This document shows positions 53,198 to 63,960 of a stretch of DNA of 64,000 nt, in pieces. Made by a program: the position numbers and the translations under genes. Under the pieces are notes generated by a model. It did no database searches. It was not told where the DNA came from and saw only the letters and a list, made by a program, of their open reading frames with translations. Position 1 is the stretch's first letter, and each line of letters opens with the position of its first letter. Origin of the DNA: Pseudo-nitzschia pungens (lineage: Eukaryota; Bacillariophyta; Bacillariophyceae; Bacillariales; Bacillariaceae); contig CM074769.1 of NCBI GenBank assembly GCA_037355855.1, positions 2,108,001-2,172,000 of the forward strand. The letters are read 5' to 3'.

Positions 53198-53545
53198 CTC
53201 GCTGTTAGCATCGCTCGCTATTGCCCTAACTCCCTGCTAAGTTGCAGTTTGCTACGCGCTTTGGTTCTGGTATCTGCCGGATCCACCATGGTCAAGGTGT
53301 TCGTCGGTATGTGTTCTCGTTATTGTGATGCGAACACCAAAAATGTGTTTTTTTGTAGAGATTGGAAAGGCACTCGAACAATGGGTTTCCACTAACAAAA
53401 GACCATACTATAAAGGGTTATAGGAATTTCTCTACTACAGAATAAGTTTTTGTCATTGGTATGGTTGCTTGGTGGTTCGCTGGTGGTTCACTAGTGGTAA
53501 TTTCGGGGGGAATTCGAAAATTCTCAATTGTTGTCGGACTCGTAG
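53198..53545 (-). repeat. Right inverted repeat of the derivative
   Basis: Inverse of the left end. It contains a second copy of the transposase start codons on the minus strand (ATG at about 53289). Confidence 0.9.
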
Positions 53546-53547
53546 TA

Positions 53548-53931
53548 ATTACGTCCCGGTACAAGGTACGGCACACATACCTAACTGTTGGTAAGTACAA
53601 GTAACGGCAAAGCCTTAAAATTAAAATACACACGCATTCATTGTGGGAAAAATGATTGTTTGATTCATTTGATCCAACTGTTCTGCAAACCACAACCATT
53701 CATTTCGTTGTCGTTGGAGGAATTGAGAATAGTCCAAAAGTCAAACTTTGTCACGAAATAATACTGTAATAATCTTCCGATTTTGTTACTTTCGTTCATC
53801 AGAAGTTTTCGCCTAGCTATCTAACCTCGTCCGTTTTCAAAACCTTCAGGGACTAAGATTGAATGTGCAGACGATAGGCTGTCTTTGTCGGAAAACATTT
53901 CGACTTTGGTTTCACAACCTATCTAAATATA
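53548..53931. other. Upstream region of the NOC4-like gene
   Basis: 384 bp between the fold-back element and the gene start; expected to hold its promoter and 5'UTR. No recognisable motif. Confidence 0.5.
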
Positions 53932-55783
53932 ATGGCTATACGAAAGGGAGGATCTCCATCTGGAGAAACGCAAATGAAGCCCGCCGAAGTCGCCAAACAA
54001 ATAAAAAGCCTACTCAAAGAGTTACCGGAAAGCCGTGCAGATGCAGCAAGACTCGATGAGTTGAGACGTGTTTTTACTAGATTGGAGGCGGCGGGAGAAT
54101 TAACGTTTTCTACGGATGTAGATTCCGGTTCTACTGGAACCAAAAATTCAGTCTCTGCCAAATGGAGTTCCTTTCTACACAAATCACACGGTGCGATGGT
54201 TTCTCAGCTCTGCGAAAGAGTCAAGCTCGGAAGGCATGCTTCCATTCGATGTTTGTGGGGAGTTATTGCTGGATCACCGAGAACGAACGTACCAAAGCTT
54301 TCAAACAACAAAAATAAGCGAGAAAGTAGTAACGCTTCATCTTACAAGTATGTTAATGGCGAAATACTGAAAAAGTGGATGTGGGCCATGACATTGCAGG
54401 AGTCGACTGAGATGGACAAGGGGATGAGACATATGATTGAAGCTGAATTCTTTTCTCCTTACCGAGATGTCCAATACTTTTCGTTGGGTGTAATCACGAA
54501 GATAGCAACCGCAGTCTATGAGGGTGGCAAGGATGACGACGAAAAGACTCGAGCTGGAGGGAAATTACTTGAATTGCTGATGATGATTGCAGTTCCCTTA
54601 TCCGAAGAGGATCTGGAGGGTGGCAAGCATTATCTTTTCCCACCTCCTTCCCATTTCTCACAAGGAGATGATATGAACAGCGAAAACGATGAAGACACAG
54701 AAAACGAAGAGAGTGAAAGTGATTCGGACGACGATTCGTCGAGCGAAAATGAAAGTTCAGAAGAAGAGGAATCAGACACCAGACCTCGGAAACGCCAAAA
54801 AAAAGACAAGACGCACAAATTTGCTTTTCAGCAAATGCGAATGTTTCGACGCGAATACAAAAAGGCTTGGCTAGCTGTTTTGAGGTTACCGCTCCCCGTT
54901 ACTTCCTTGAAAAAAGCACTTCATGTTTTACCAAGAAATGTCTTGACTTATGTTTCCCAGCCGCTGCGCTTTGCAGATTTCTTTATGCAAGCCTATTCTG
55001 ACCACAGCTCTGGAATTATTGGTGTACTCGCTTTGGAAGGACTGTTCTTATTGATTACAAAATGTAAGGATATTTGTACTCTTGTATTGTTGAAATGGCA
55101 TCGTGTTCAACCTGTATGTATCAATGCCTTGTTTTAAAGAAAACAAAATTGACTGTTACTCACAAATCAATTTAACTCGACGAAACAATGAAGTTGGATT
55201 GGAGTACGAGAACTTTTACACTCAACTTTACAAATTGGTGTCGTCGAGGGTCATGTATGCCAAATATCGAGCTCGATTTTATTCCCTGATGACGAAATGC
55301 TTAGTTCTAAATGCAATGCTTCCTGCACACTTGATAGCAGCGTTCATAAAACGTTTGTGTCGATGCGCCCTGAGTGGACCGCCATCGAGTGCACTGTTCG
55401 TGCTAGCTTTGGTTTCCAATCTCCTCAAAAAACACCCGGAATGCAACTGCCTGGTACAACGGAAGGAAAGCACAGAAATGGAGGATTGCTTTGTGGCTGA
55501 CGTAGATGATCCAGTTGAATGTCGCGCTTTGCAAAGCTCACTCTGGGAATTGGCTGTCTTGGAACGTCATTACTACCCTGCAGTTGCAACTCTAGCAAAA
55601 TCAATCGGAAGGGCAGAGGAAGAGAAAGCCGCACCATATAACATAGAAGAATTTGCAACTCACACTTACGCGTCACTTTTTGATCAAGAAAAGAAGAAAA
55701 AGACCAAAACCGCGTTGACGTTCAAGAAACCATCTTCACTGTTTACCGATGACGACATATTTTCTGGTTGCCTGCATCCTTGA
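53932..55783 (+). CDS. NOC4: NOC4-like nucleolar complex protein (CBF/MAK21 family)
   Basis: Exons 53932-55063 and 55194-55783 give 573 residues, normal for NOC4. The N-terminal part is helical. A strongly acidic stretch (about 248-283, Ser/Asp/Glu) is followed by a basic patch (R-K-R-Q-K-K-D-K). The CBF domain then shows F-R-R-E-Y-K-K-A-W-L-A-V-L-R-L-P, L-R-F-A-D-F-F-M-Q-A-Y, G-L-E-Y-E-N-F-Y-T-Q-L-Y and Y-A-K-Y-R-A-R-F-Y, and the C-terminus has L-W-E-L-A-V-L-E-R-H-Y-Y-P-A-V-A-T-L-A-K-S-I. NOC4 works with NOP14 in maturation and export of the small ribosomal subunit. The phase-1 intron (GTAAGG...GAAG) joins I-T-K to F-G-L-E-Y-E, restoring the family motif. The next gene converges from the other strand. 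Confidence 0.9.
55064..55193 (+). other. Intron of the NOC4-like gene
   Basis: 130 bp, GTAAGG donor, TGAAG acceptor, phase 1; removal restores the CBF motif across the junction. Confidence 0.85.
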
Positions 55784-55880
55784 AACAGCGGATTTTTTTT
55801 TTCTACTTCAACGCATAATTTAAGACCACGCTTTTCTTCCTAGCCCATCATAGTTTTTTGCTTTTGGGAGTGATTTTGAT

Positions 55881-56753
55881 TCACGAGAATAGTTTGTTCT
55901 GTCTTTCGCGCTCCCGATTTTCTCTCTCTCGTCGTTTCTTGCGAAGCTGTTCAAAAGCATCCACATCATTTGATTCTTCAGTATTACAAACACTTCTCTT
56001 TCTACTGTTGGACCTCGAGTCGCCTCTGCGTCGACTTGACCCTTCGTCTCGTTTGTGCCGTCTCTTTTTTTTCCTATCCCTTCGCGTCTCCTTTCCTGGA
56101 GAAAGGTCGTCGCTACATACCGAAAGCGAAACAAAGTCATCCGGGCAATCTTTTTTTTTGGGTTCCCGTTGAAGCTCGTCACGAAAATCTTTTGTCTGAT
56201 GACGAGAAATATCTTCTCCAACTTGCATATCATCGCGAGCGAAGTCTTTCATCGGATCAAGTTCATGTTTTCGTCGAATCTCATTCCTTCCCAGTGACTC
56301 TTGCGGCGGAAGGGCCGACATGTAGAAGGGTTTAACCTTTCCCCTATTCGTTCGGCGAGAATTGCCAAACTTGTTTAGATGAGACATGGTTCCCGAATGT
56401 TTCTGATATTGGTTGTTATGTGACGTTTCGGGATGAAAAGAGTTCCTTTCCCTTCCGTGAACTTCTCTGCTTGCTCCTTTGCATTCCCTTTCATGGCTGC
56501 TATGCATTGTTGGACAGAAAGAAGTCTCCTCTTCTAATTGAAAAAGGTTGAAACGTTCTTCGTGGTTGGCTTTGTCATGCCCATTGTTTTTCAAGGCAGC
56601 AACTCGTGCCCTCGATGATGCATGAGCATGTCTATCCCATTCTCGCTTTTGAGCTTCTTGGTGCTCTTTTTCGTCCCTTTCGATTCGAGCTAGGTTGCGG
56701 GCGTTCCATGGACAGTAGCCTTTTTTTGACAAGATGATAAGACGACCTGACAT
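55881..56753 (-). CDS. LENG1-like protein with CIR_N domain
   Basis: 290 residues from ATG 56753, single exon. The N-terminus I-L-S-K-K-G-Y-C-P-W-N-A-R-N-L-A-R-I-E-R-D-E-K-E-H matches the CIR_N module (K-x-W-x3-N-x-x-x-V-x-x-x-E). F-N-L-F-Q-L-E-E-E and P-F-Y-M-S fit the middle of LENG1 proteins. The C-terminal third is Arg/Lys/Ser-rich and ends in L-R-K-K-R-R-E-R-E-N-R-E-R-E-R-Q, the typical LENG1 end. Such proteins are nuclear and associated with spliceosome-type complexes; the precise role here is unknown. It converges with the NOC4-like gene, 97 bp apart. Confidence 0.78.
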   Translation of the reverse strand: MSGRLIILSKKGYCPWNARNLARIERDEKEHQEAQKREWDRHAHASSRARVAALKNNGHDKANHEERFNLFQLEEETSFCPTMHSSHERECKGASREVHGRERNSFHPETSHNNQYQKHSGTMSHLNKFGNSRRTNRGKVKPFYMSALPPQESLGRNEIRRKHELDPMKDFARDDMQVGEDISRHQTKDFRDELQREPKKKDCPDDFVSLSVCSDDLSPGKETRRDRKKKRRHKRDEGSSRRRGDSRSNSRKRSVCNTEESNDVDAFEQLRKKRRERENRERERQNKLFS

Positions 56754-57905
56754 TACCTTTTGTCGCTGTTGTGATGATGATAATAAAATAATAATGAGAA
56801 TACTGTTGAAAGTACACGTACGAGTAATCCCTTGAGTGAGTCAATACGGTGGTATCTCAATAGTGAGTTCTCAGTGATAGTAAGTTACGGTAATCTTATG
56901 GGAACCAGGGTGCGGTAAGTTATGGTGTGCCAGTAAGATCTTACCGTAAGGTTACCCGTTTTGGCATCTGAAACCTTAGGGCAAGGCAAGTGCGAAAGGC
57001 AATGTAGGATCGTATGATCCGTACCATTGACTGAAGCCTACCATTGTCCAGTGCCATAGTGAACAGAGCTGAACAGTGAGGAATGAGCAGGTACAGTAGA
57101 ATGTAGAGCAGTAGGCAGAGTTGCCGAGCAAGGGTCTTTGGTACGGATACTATTCTCATTGTTTTCGCAAAGAGCGAGCCGTAAAGCTGTCTTCGTGAAT
57201 GGACCGACAATGGCGGTCTGAGAAAAAAGCAACCACCTCCAATAACAACAACAACGATACAAACACCAACAACACAGAACATTAATCACCACCACCACAA
57301 ACATCGAGCATCGTGGCTCGACACTCCACAGCGAAAACACTAACAACAAACAAACCACCCCACAAACAACCAACCAAAACAACAAAAAACACAACGACAA
57401 TGACGACAACAACAATAACGACAACAACAACACCACAACGCAACACACAACATCCCACACAACATCCCACACAACATCCCACACAACATCCCACCACATC
57501 CCACACAACATCCCACACAACACCCCACCACATTCCACAAAAACAAATCCCACCACCAAATCGAATCCCACCCCATTCACCCTCTAACCTAACCCACGAT
57601 CAACAAAAACAAACCCACGATCAACAAAACACCAAAACACCAGAACCGACCCCGTCAAAAAAACCCACCAAATCCCACCCCACAAAAAAACACCAAAACA
57701 AACAGAACCGACCCCGCCTAAAAACACATCTAATCCCACACCACCAAACAACCTTCTCAATAACCTTCTCACACCACAAAAAATACCCCATACAAACAAA
57801 AAAGACAACAACCAACCCGAATACACCAAAACCCACAACAAACACCAAACTCTCACAATCCCAAAAACAGGACAACCAAAAAGACTTCCAAACAAACCTA
57901 CCACC
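56754..57905. other. Upstream region of the LENG1-like gene and A/C-rich leader
   Basis: 56754-57230 is ordinary intergenic sequence. 57240-57905 is strongly A/C-rich and low-complexity: CATCCCACACAA units (57448-57525), AACCCACGATCAACAAAA twice (57591-57628), and AAAACACCAAAACA. It leads into an ATG at 57906. Open frames inside it (Thr/Pro/Lys-rich) are compositional. It could be the leader of a retroelement Gag gene. Confidence 0.5.
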
Positions 57906-58042
57906 ATGACATCCACCGCCCAACTCGCCGCCGCTCGCCTCAAAACAAGCACCCACTCCCACTCCACCTTCTCCAACCTCCCAGGAACATCCTTCCTAGC
58001 CTCCGAGAAAAAAACCCAACGCCTAACCCACATCGGATCTGA
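57906..58042 (+). pseudogene. Short N-terminal coding remnant fused to gypsy pol
   Basis: ATG 57906 opens M-T-S-T-A-Q-L-A-A-A-R-L-K-T-S-T-H-S-H-S-T-F and stays open to the junction near 58042, then runs out of frame into pol. It looks like the start of a Gag or a host protein whose remainder has been lost. I do not recognise it. Confidence 0.4.
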
Positions 58043-59806
58043 GGCAAGCCCATTGCCTATTGGTCAAAGAAACTAACTGAAGCCCAAAAGAACTATACTA
58101 CTATGGAAAAAGAACTCCTCGCAATAGTTCTGTGTTGCAAGGAGTACCGAAAAATGCTCCTTGGTGGTGTTATCAACGTATACACCGACCATAAGAACCT
58201 AACCTTCAGGACCCTGTCGGTCCAACGAGTCCTCCGATGGAGACTCTTCCTAGAAGAATTTGGTGTTAATCTCACCTATGTCGAAGGCAAATCTAATGTC
58301 TTAGCTGATGCCTTCTCCCGGCTCCCCCGGATGGATCCACCTACTGTGGGGAAGAAAGAAGCCCTTGGTAAGGGAACTTTGATTGATTTCCTGAAACTGG
58401 AAGTCCCAGAGCAAGAAGAAGAACTGTTTCTTACAGAACTTCCAAGCGTCTCCCAACACTTGTGCCATGACGCAGATTATGAACTCCAATCGTGTCTGCT
58501 GAACAATGAGTGCCTGGTCAATCTACCCACGATTCAAGACATGGAATGCCCTGTAAATTACAATACCATCTACAACCATCAAGCCAAGGACAACAAGCTC
58601 TCTTTCAAGGCAAACTCCAAAACATTCTTCTACCAAGAAATTGAAGGCCATAACATTCTATGCTATGCCAATATCACGAAGCCCGACAAGTGGAAGATAT
58701 ACATCCCACCTTCTCTAGTGCCCGACACGATCAAATGGTACCACCTCTTGCTGGGTCATTGTGGATCCACCAGGCTATATCAAACGATCTCCGAACGCTT
58801 CTTTGCTGAAGATCTAGACAAATTATGCCGCGAATATGTATGCCCCGACCATTGCCTCAAATACAAGAATAGGCAGTTTCAATATGGCAAACTACCGGCC
58901 AAAGAAGCGCCCCTGACGCCATTTAGTGAAGTACATGTTGACCTCATCGGCCCCTGGAAAATAACAGCCCAGAATAAGACCTACACCTTCAGAGCGCTTA
59001 CATGCATTGATCCAGTCACCAACCTACTAGAAATCATCCGGATCAGAGACAAGTCCTCCCAACATGTTTCAGACCAGTTCAAGAATTGTTGGCTCTCCAG
59101 ATATCCAAGACCCCTCAGATGTGTCCACGACAATGGAGGGGAATTCCTAGGACCTGAATTCCAAGCAACCCTCTCGAAGTATGGCATTCAAGCAGTACCA
59201 ACCACTGTGAAGAACCCCCAGTCCAACGCGATTTGCGAAAGAGTTCACCACACCATTGCCGACGTCTTAAGAATCCTAGTACATGTCAATCCACCTCAAC
59301 CGAACACCAGGATGACGCAACTGATGGACAATGCTTTATCGACCTGTATGCATGCCTCCAGGTGTGCTGTGAACGCATCTCTCAAGGCATCTCCCGGAGC
59401 CCTGGTATTCAATCGTGATATGCTCGTGGATATACCTCTTACAGCCAATCTGCTAGCCTTGCAACAACTGCGCCAACAAGGCATCGATACCAACCTAATT
59501 AGACACAATCGAAGCCGAATCGAGCATGTATTCAGAATCAATGATCGAGTATGGATGCAAGAACCAGACCCGGACAAGCTGCAGCCTCGCAAGAAAGGTC
59601 CCTTCGAAATTGTACAAGTACATTCAAACGGTACCGTGAAATTGCAAACGACGCCTTCGACCACCGAAACAGTGAACATCCGAAAACTAACGCCATACAA
59701 AGAACCACAGAGGTCCGACGTAAACGCCGAAGAAAATTCCGAAGACACTGAAGAAGTTTCCAACGAGTCCGCCGATCATTTCTGCACACTTACCATCTCC
59801 ATTTAA
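58043..59806 (+). pseudogene. 5'-truncated gypsy pol: RNase H and integrase
   Basis: Coding similarity begins abruptly at 58043 (G-K-P-I-A-Y-W-S-K-K-L-T), just after an in-frame TGA. It includes the RNase H end (M-E-K-E-L-L-A-I-V, Y-T-D-H-K-N-L) and an integrase with the zinc region (H-L-L-L-G-H ... C-P-D-H-C), core acids in V-D-L-I-G-P-W, H-D-N-G-G-E-F and N-P-Q-S-N-A-I-C-E, plus a G-P-F-E-I-V module. Protease and RT are missing, so the element is dead although the remaining frame is open. It differs clearly from the gypsy at 317-8228 (different family member). Confidence 0.88.
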
Positions 59807-59819
59807 TTATGGGGAACTA

Positions 59820-60099
59820 TGTCACATGGTGACGCGCACGACTAACCTACGACGGACGTACGGCCAGTCACGACTGATAATTAACTGTATCCCGTATGTG
59901 CTTGCATACTGAACGGACGTCAGGTGGATTATATGTTAATCGCGGATGGATAATATATGTATGAGCGATGATCGCGCAAGGGCGCAAAGCGAGACTCATC
60001 GCTCATTTCCCCCTCTTTAGAATTTCCATTCCCACGTTGTAAAATATTAATGAACACACAATTTTCATTCACTCGAATTTTCTACTCTAAAGTGTTACA
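59820..60099 (+). repeat. 3' LTR of the truncated gypsy element
   Basis: About 280 bp starting TGTCACATGG after the purine-rich attatggggaac tract and ending GTGTTACA, next to LINE copy B sequence. No partner 5' LTR lies in the window, so the ends are set by TG...CA convention and by where LINE homology resumes. Confidence 0.65.
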
Positions 60100-62317
60100 C
60101 AGTAATGATATTGTACAAAGCAAGGATCTCGCCTCGGTATGAACTGGTATCGACAGAAAGAAAAAGAGGCCATGACCAATTGTCACGGGTTCTGATACCC
60201 AGAAGCACACTGCGCAGTGTCTTCAAACCCAGCCCTTGGCCCAGGTCAACTGGAAGATCAAGATCAACTACCCCCAGAACAGGAGCAGTTTCATGGCTCT
60301 CAATAAATTTAGCTTGGCGGTGCTTAGCCTGGCGAACAGTCTTGAGCTTGGAGGGGGGAAGAGGTCTGTCAGAAGGATTGGTAGCTGTCTCAATAAACTT
60401 GTAGAATTTACCATCAGGGAGAGAGGCAATGTCTGAAGGTTTGCACCGATTGAACTGGGCTTTGAGGAGCTTAACAGTTTGGGCGCGCTTTGTAGCATCA
60501 CACAAAACATGTGCAGCCTGAACAGGATTGGGATCAGGAGTTCTGGAGTTGTCAAGGCTGATATTCTTCCTGATAACAGCAATAGGACATGCCTGAAACC
60601 TGGGATGAGTCTGAAGCAATTCGTTGTAGTGGTCAAGATCAAAACTCTGCATGTAAGATCCAAGGAGAAAGCCACATGTGACAATAACTGGGGCCTGTAT
60701 GTGGTCATATTTCAGGTCCATGTCACGGTCTCTGAGCCTCTGGAGCAATTGTGCTGAAAAGAGTTTCTCCAGGGAAGCACTGTGGCCCACAAAGAAGCGT
60801 AGATGAGGAGCAGTTCTACTGCGAAGCCAGAGCTGAGCAACATACAATTCCAAGGTCTTCCTGTCAGGAAGTGTCGTCCAAAACTTGGTAACAGGCTTGG
60901 CCTTGGGGTTGAGCCTGGCTCTGGAGGGAAAAACATACAACACCAGGCGCTTGTCAACAGTCCATAGAAGATCCAAAGCTTCCTTGAGAGACTTGAGCAG
61001 CTCATCATATAGTTCCCCAGGGTGTTGTGACATCAACCTTGGAAGGGACAGAGTGACATAAGAACGATGAGAACACTTGGTGCCAGCAGTGACATCCACT
61101 GGAGCTCTAGAATCACTGGAGCAAACCCCTCGGCGTTGGAGGAAATGCCCAGCAGAGGAGGACAAGACAGTAGCATCACCTCCACCAGGAAGAAAGGACA
61201 CTGATTTGGAAGTGGAAGCATCATCAACTGCAGTTGGCGCAGGTGTAGGAGGTCGCTTCTTGAAATACCAGTGGGAGCCAAGCACCTGATTGGCTGCCAA
61301 CCAAACTCTTCCTTCAGTGCTGGGCAAAAGGTTACCTTCACAATACAGGTCATCAAAACACTCAGGAGACATCTTGGCCAAACCAATAAGACATCTCTTC
61401 AGAGCATGGCCTGAAGGTTGCTTGGTCCAGTCTGCAGAGGCTTGGAAGCAGAGAGAAGCAAGGGAAACCAGGGACTCCACAGAAGCAGTTCTCCACTCAG
61501 GGTTGTCAGGAAAAGCTTGAGCATATGCTGGAGGGATGGCAGACTGACAGACATCATGGATGGATTTCTTGTCATTCCCATCTTTCTTGCTGAAGAAGTG
61601 AGTGGGACTAGGACACCCAGTCCATAGCCGGGATCCTGCTGGAGTTTTACGAAGAGTGTGGATAGGGGTGGGAATGGAAGCACGACCAGTAAAAGGCCCC
61701 TTACCGTAGAAGCACCAGAGGAAGGAATCTGAGTGAGCTTTGTTGGCAGCAGCCAGGGCTTTCTTGCGCAGGGCATGTCGCTCTGCAGACGGTGTGTCAG
61801 AAAGAAATGCAAGAGTAGCTTGTTTCAGACTAGACTTGGAAGGAGAGACCTTGGAAGGAGGGTGCTTAGAGTCTGAGGGCTCAGAGCCTGGCTGGCCATC
61901 CCTAGACGTCGCACTGTTGGACTTTCCACTGTTGGGCTTCCCACTGTTGGACGTCCCACTGTTGGAAGTTCCACTGTTGGGCTTCCCACTGTTGGACTTC
62001 CCACTGTCAGACGTCCCACTGTCGGACTGCCCACTGCCTGAATGCCCTGTGTCTGAATGCCCAGTGCCTGACTGCTCAGTGCTCATATCAACATCATCTA
62101 GTGCACCAGTAGACACAGCAGAAGTGAAGGACATATCATCATCAGAAGGGAGTGAATCCCTAGCTGTACGGGGAGAGGGAGGGGGAGAGGGAGTAGCCTG
62201 AAGAACGGAACCAGCAGGTGGTCGGCGGGAAGGGGTCCCCGTAAAGGCGCGTTTGTTTGAAGGAGTGTTAGCCAAGGTAGACCTTTTTCGCCTGGAAGCT
62301 GGCGGGGGGGGAGGCAT
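60100..62317 (-). pseudogene. LINE ORF1 protein, C-terminally truncated copy
   Basis: About 739 codons from ATG 62317 (M-P-P-P-P-P-A-S-R-R-K-R), colinear with copy A ORF1 and highly similar. It ends at G-E-I-L-A-L-Y-N where the LTR adjoins. The Ser/Gly pentapeptide repeat is longer than in copy A, with extra K-P-N-S-G and T-S-N-S-G units (about 61910-62030). The missing part is the last 210 or so residues. No internal stop, so truncation is the only lesion visible. Confidence 0.87.
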
Positions 62318-63960
62318 GGTGGAGCGAGGATCGTCTGAATAGGCGTGTTGGCTCGGGCGCTGGTAGGCTGTCAGTGTTAACCTGTATGGATATATACAGA
62401 TGGGTGTTTCCTGGAAACAGGGTACAGCAGCAACAACAAGGGTAACCTTGGTCTGGACAAGGAAAAGGTCCCTGGGGATCCAAAAAATATACTGGAGCAC
62501 ACCCACAAAAGTCACCGGGGACACTGGAAATTTTTGCTAAAAAACGAGCAAAATTTGTCTCACACTTGGAGCCCAAAAACTCTGCGCGGAAGAACTCTGC
62601 AAAACGTGTAGGCTTGTACTCTGCAAATTGTGCTCTGCAAATCGTGTAGGCTTGTACTCGTAAGGTTACTGTACTCTGTAGAAACCAACCACCGACAACT
62701 GGCTTGTATCAAAGACCTGGTATTAGGGACACTGCTTGCGTGAAAACAGGGGCTTTAGTAGGAACACTTAGGGACCGGGGGATATCAATGCCAGGGCACA
62801 CTTAAAAGGCTCAGGAGGGAACTTGAAGTTCAAACTCGCAAGGACTTATAAGCGGAAACAGTATCCAGGGGCAATTGGCTTGAAAACAGGGACCTTGAGC
62901 GAGACACTTAGGGACCAGGGAAGCAGTGGAAACAGTATCCGGGGGCAATTGGCCTGAAAACAAATACCTTGAGCGAGACACTGAGGGACCAGGGAAGCTG
63001 CTTGCTTGAAAACAGGGGCTTTAGTAGAAAGACCTAGGGACCAGGGGGAGGCTTGTGTCTTGAAAACAGTGTCGAACTTGAAGTTAAAGTTGGGGTGCTT
63101 AATAGCGAAAACACTTAGGGATCAGGGAACTCGCGAACACTTAGGGACCAGGGAAATTGTAGTCTTGAAAACAAGGGGCTGTAGTAGCTGTAGTCTTGGA
63201 AACAAGAGTGCAATAAGTAGGAGGTACTTAGGGATCGGTTGGTCTTGGCTTGAAAACAGGTGTAGTAGGGAAAGCCTTAAGCGAAAACACTTAGGGACTA
63301 GGGGGCTGGGCTAGGAAACAGGGGTACTCTTAAGTGATAAACACTTAAGGAGTGGTGGGCAATTGGCTTGAGAATAAAGGGGGAACTGGAAGATATGCTC
63401 GCGTGAACTTGCAAATACTTAAGGATCAGCGCGTAGGAACCTTCTAGAAGGGGGGGTTTGTATGTGTTCGACAACTTCAACTTGAAAAGACTTAGGGAAC
63501 TCAGCAAGGAACCTTGAAGAATGTAGAACTTTAAGTGGATATCACTTAAGGGGCTTGGAAGACTGTATAGCGTTAAATAATAAGGTAGCTTGAAAACAGA
63601 TCGAAAAACAAACCGAGCTCGGAGACAAACGGAGCGTGGAGACTAACCGGAGCAGAGCTGCTGTAGAATTAGTACTGCATTCGCTGTAGAAAATTATGTG
63701 TTGTTTTGCTTGTTGCTGTTGTTGCCGATCGACCGACCGACAGGAAACAAGCAACCAAAGCAACCAAAGGAAGCAGGGAGCAGCCAAGCAAACAGCAGAA
63801 TCAGATAGGGGAGGTCTCTGTTAATAGGTGTAGTGCTTGGTTTTGTTGTAGAAGCTTTAGAAGTGAGTGAGATATCAAAGGGGAAAGTTGTGTAGAAATC
63901 TACGTGTTTTAAGTACTGGAACATCGGAACGTCGGACAAAATCGCGCGTCGCAAAATTGT
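62318..63960 (-). promoter_or_regulatory. LINE copy B 5'UTR
   Basis: Non-coding leader colinear with 23294-24946, including the periodic CTTAGGGACC motif (about 62765-63430) and the conserved outer 400 bp. It should contain the element promoter. Confidence 0.7.

Larger units (their letters stand above)
51048..53545 (+). mobile_element. Non-autonomous fold-back derivative of the mariner-like transposon
   Basis: 2.5 kb element with near-perfect inverted ends starting CTACGAGTCCGACAACA, flanked by TA at 51046-51047 and 53546-53547, the Tc1/mariner target signature. Inverted homology extends from the tips past 51370/53220 and into the minisatellites on both arms. The left arm keeps the transposase start (51304) for about 24 codons. 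The end of the transposase (about 17 codons, F-A-H-C-G-Y ... V-V-I-P) is at about 51727-51782. Sequence to about 52330 matches the region between the genes of the full element. It encodes nothing intact and must be moved in trans. Confidence 0.88.
60100..63960 (-). mobile_element. LINE copy B (5' part only)
   Basis: Second copy of the large LINE. The 5' end at 63960 (ACAATTTTGCGACGCG on the minus strand) matches the copy A terminus; the 5'UTR is colinear with copy A. It holds ORF1 up to the point where the gypsy 3' LTR adjoins; ORF2 is absent from the window. Confidence 0.88.

Noticed and set aside
57313..57909. 198-codon Thr/Pro/Lys-rich open frame
   Set aside because: Low-complexity A/C-rich DNA; codons reflect composition and the frame has no domain.
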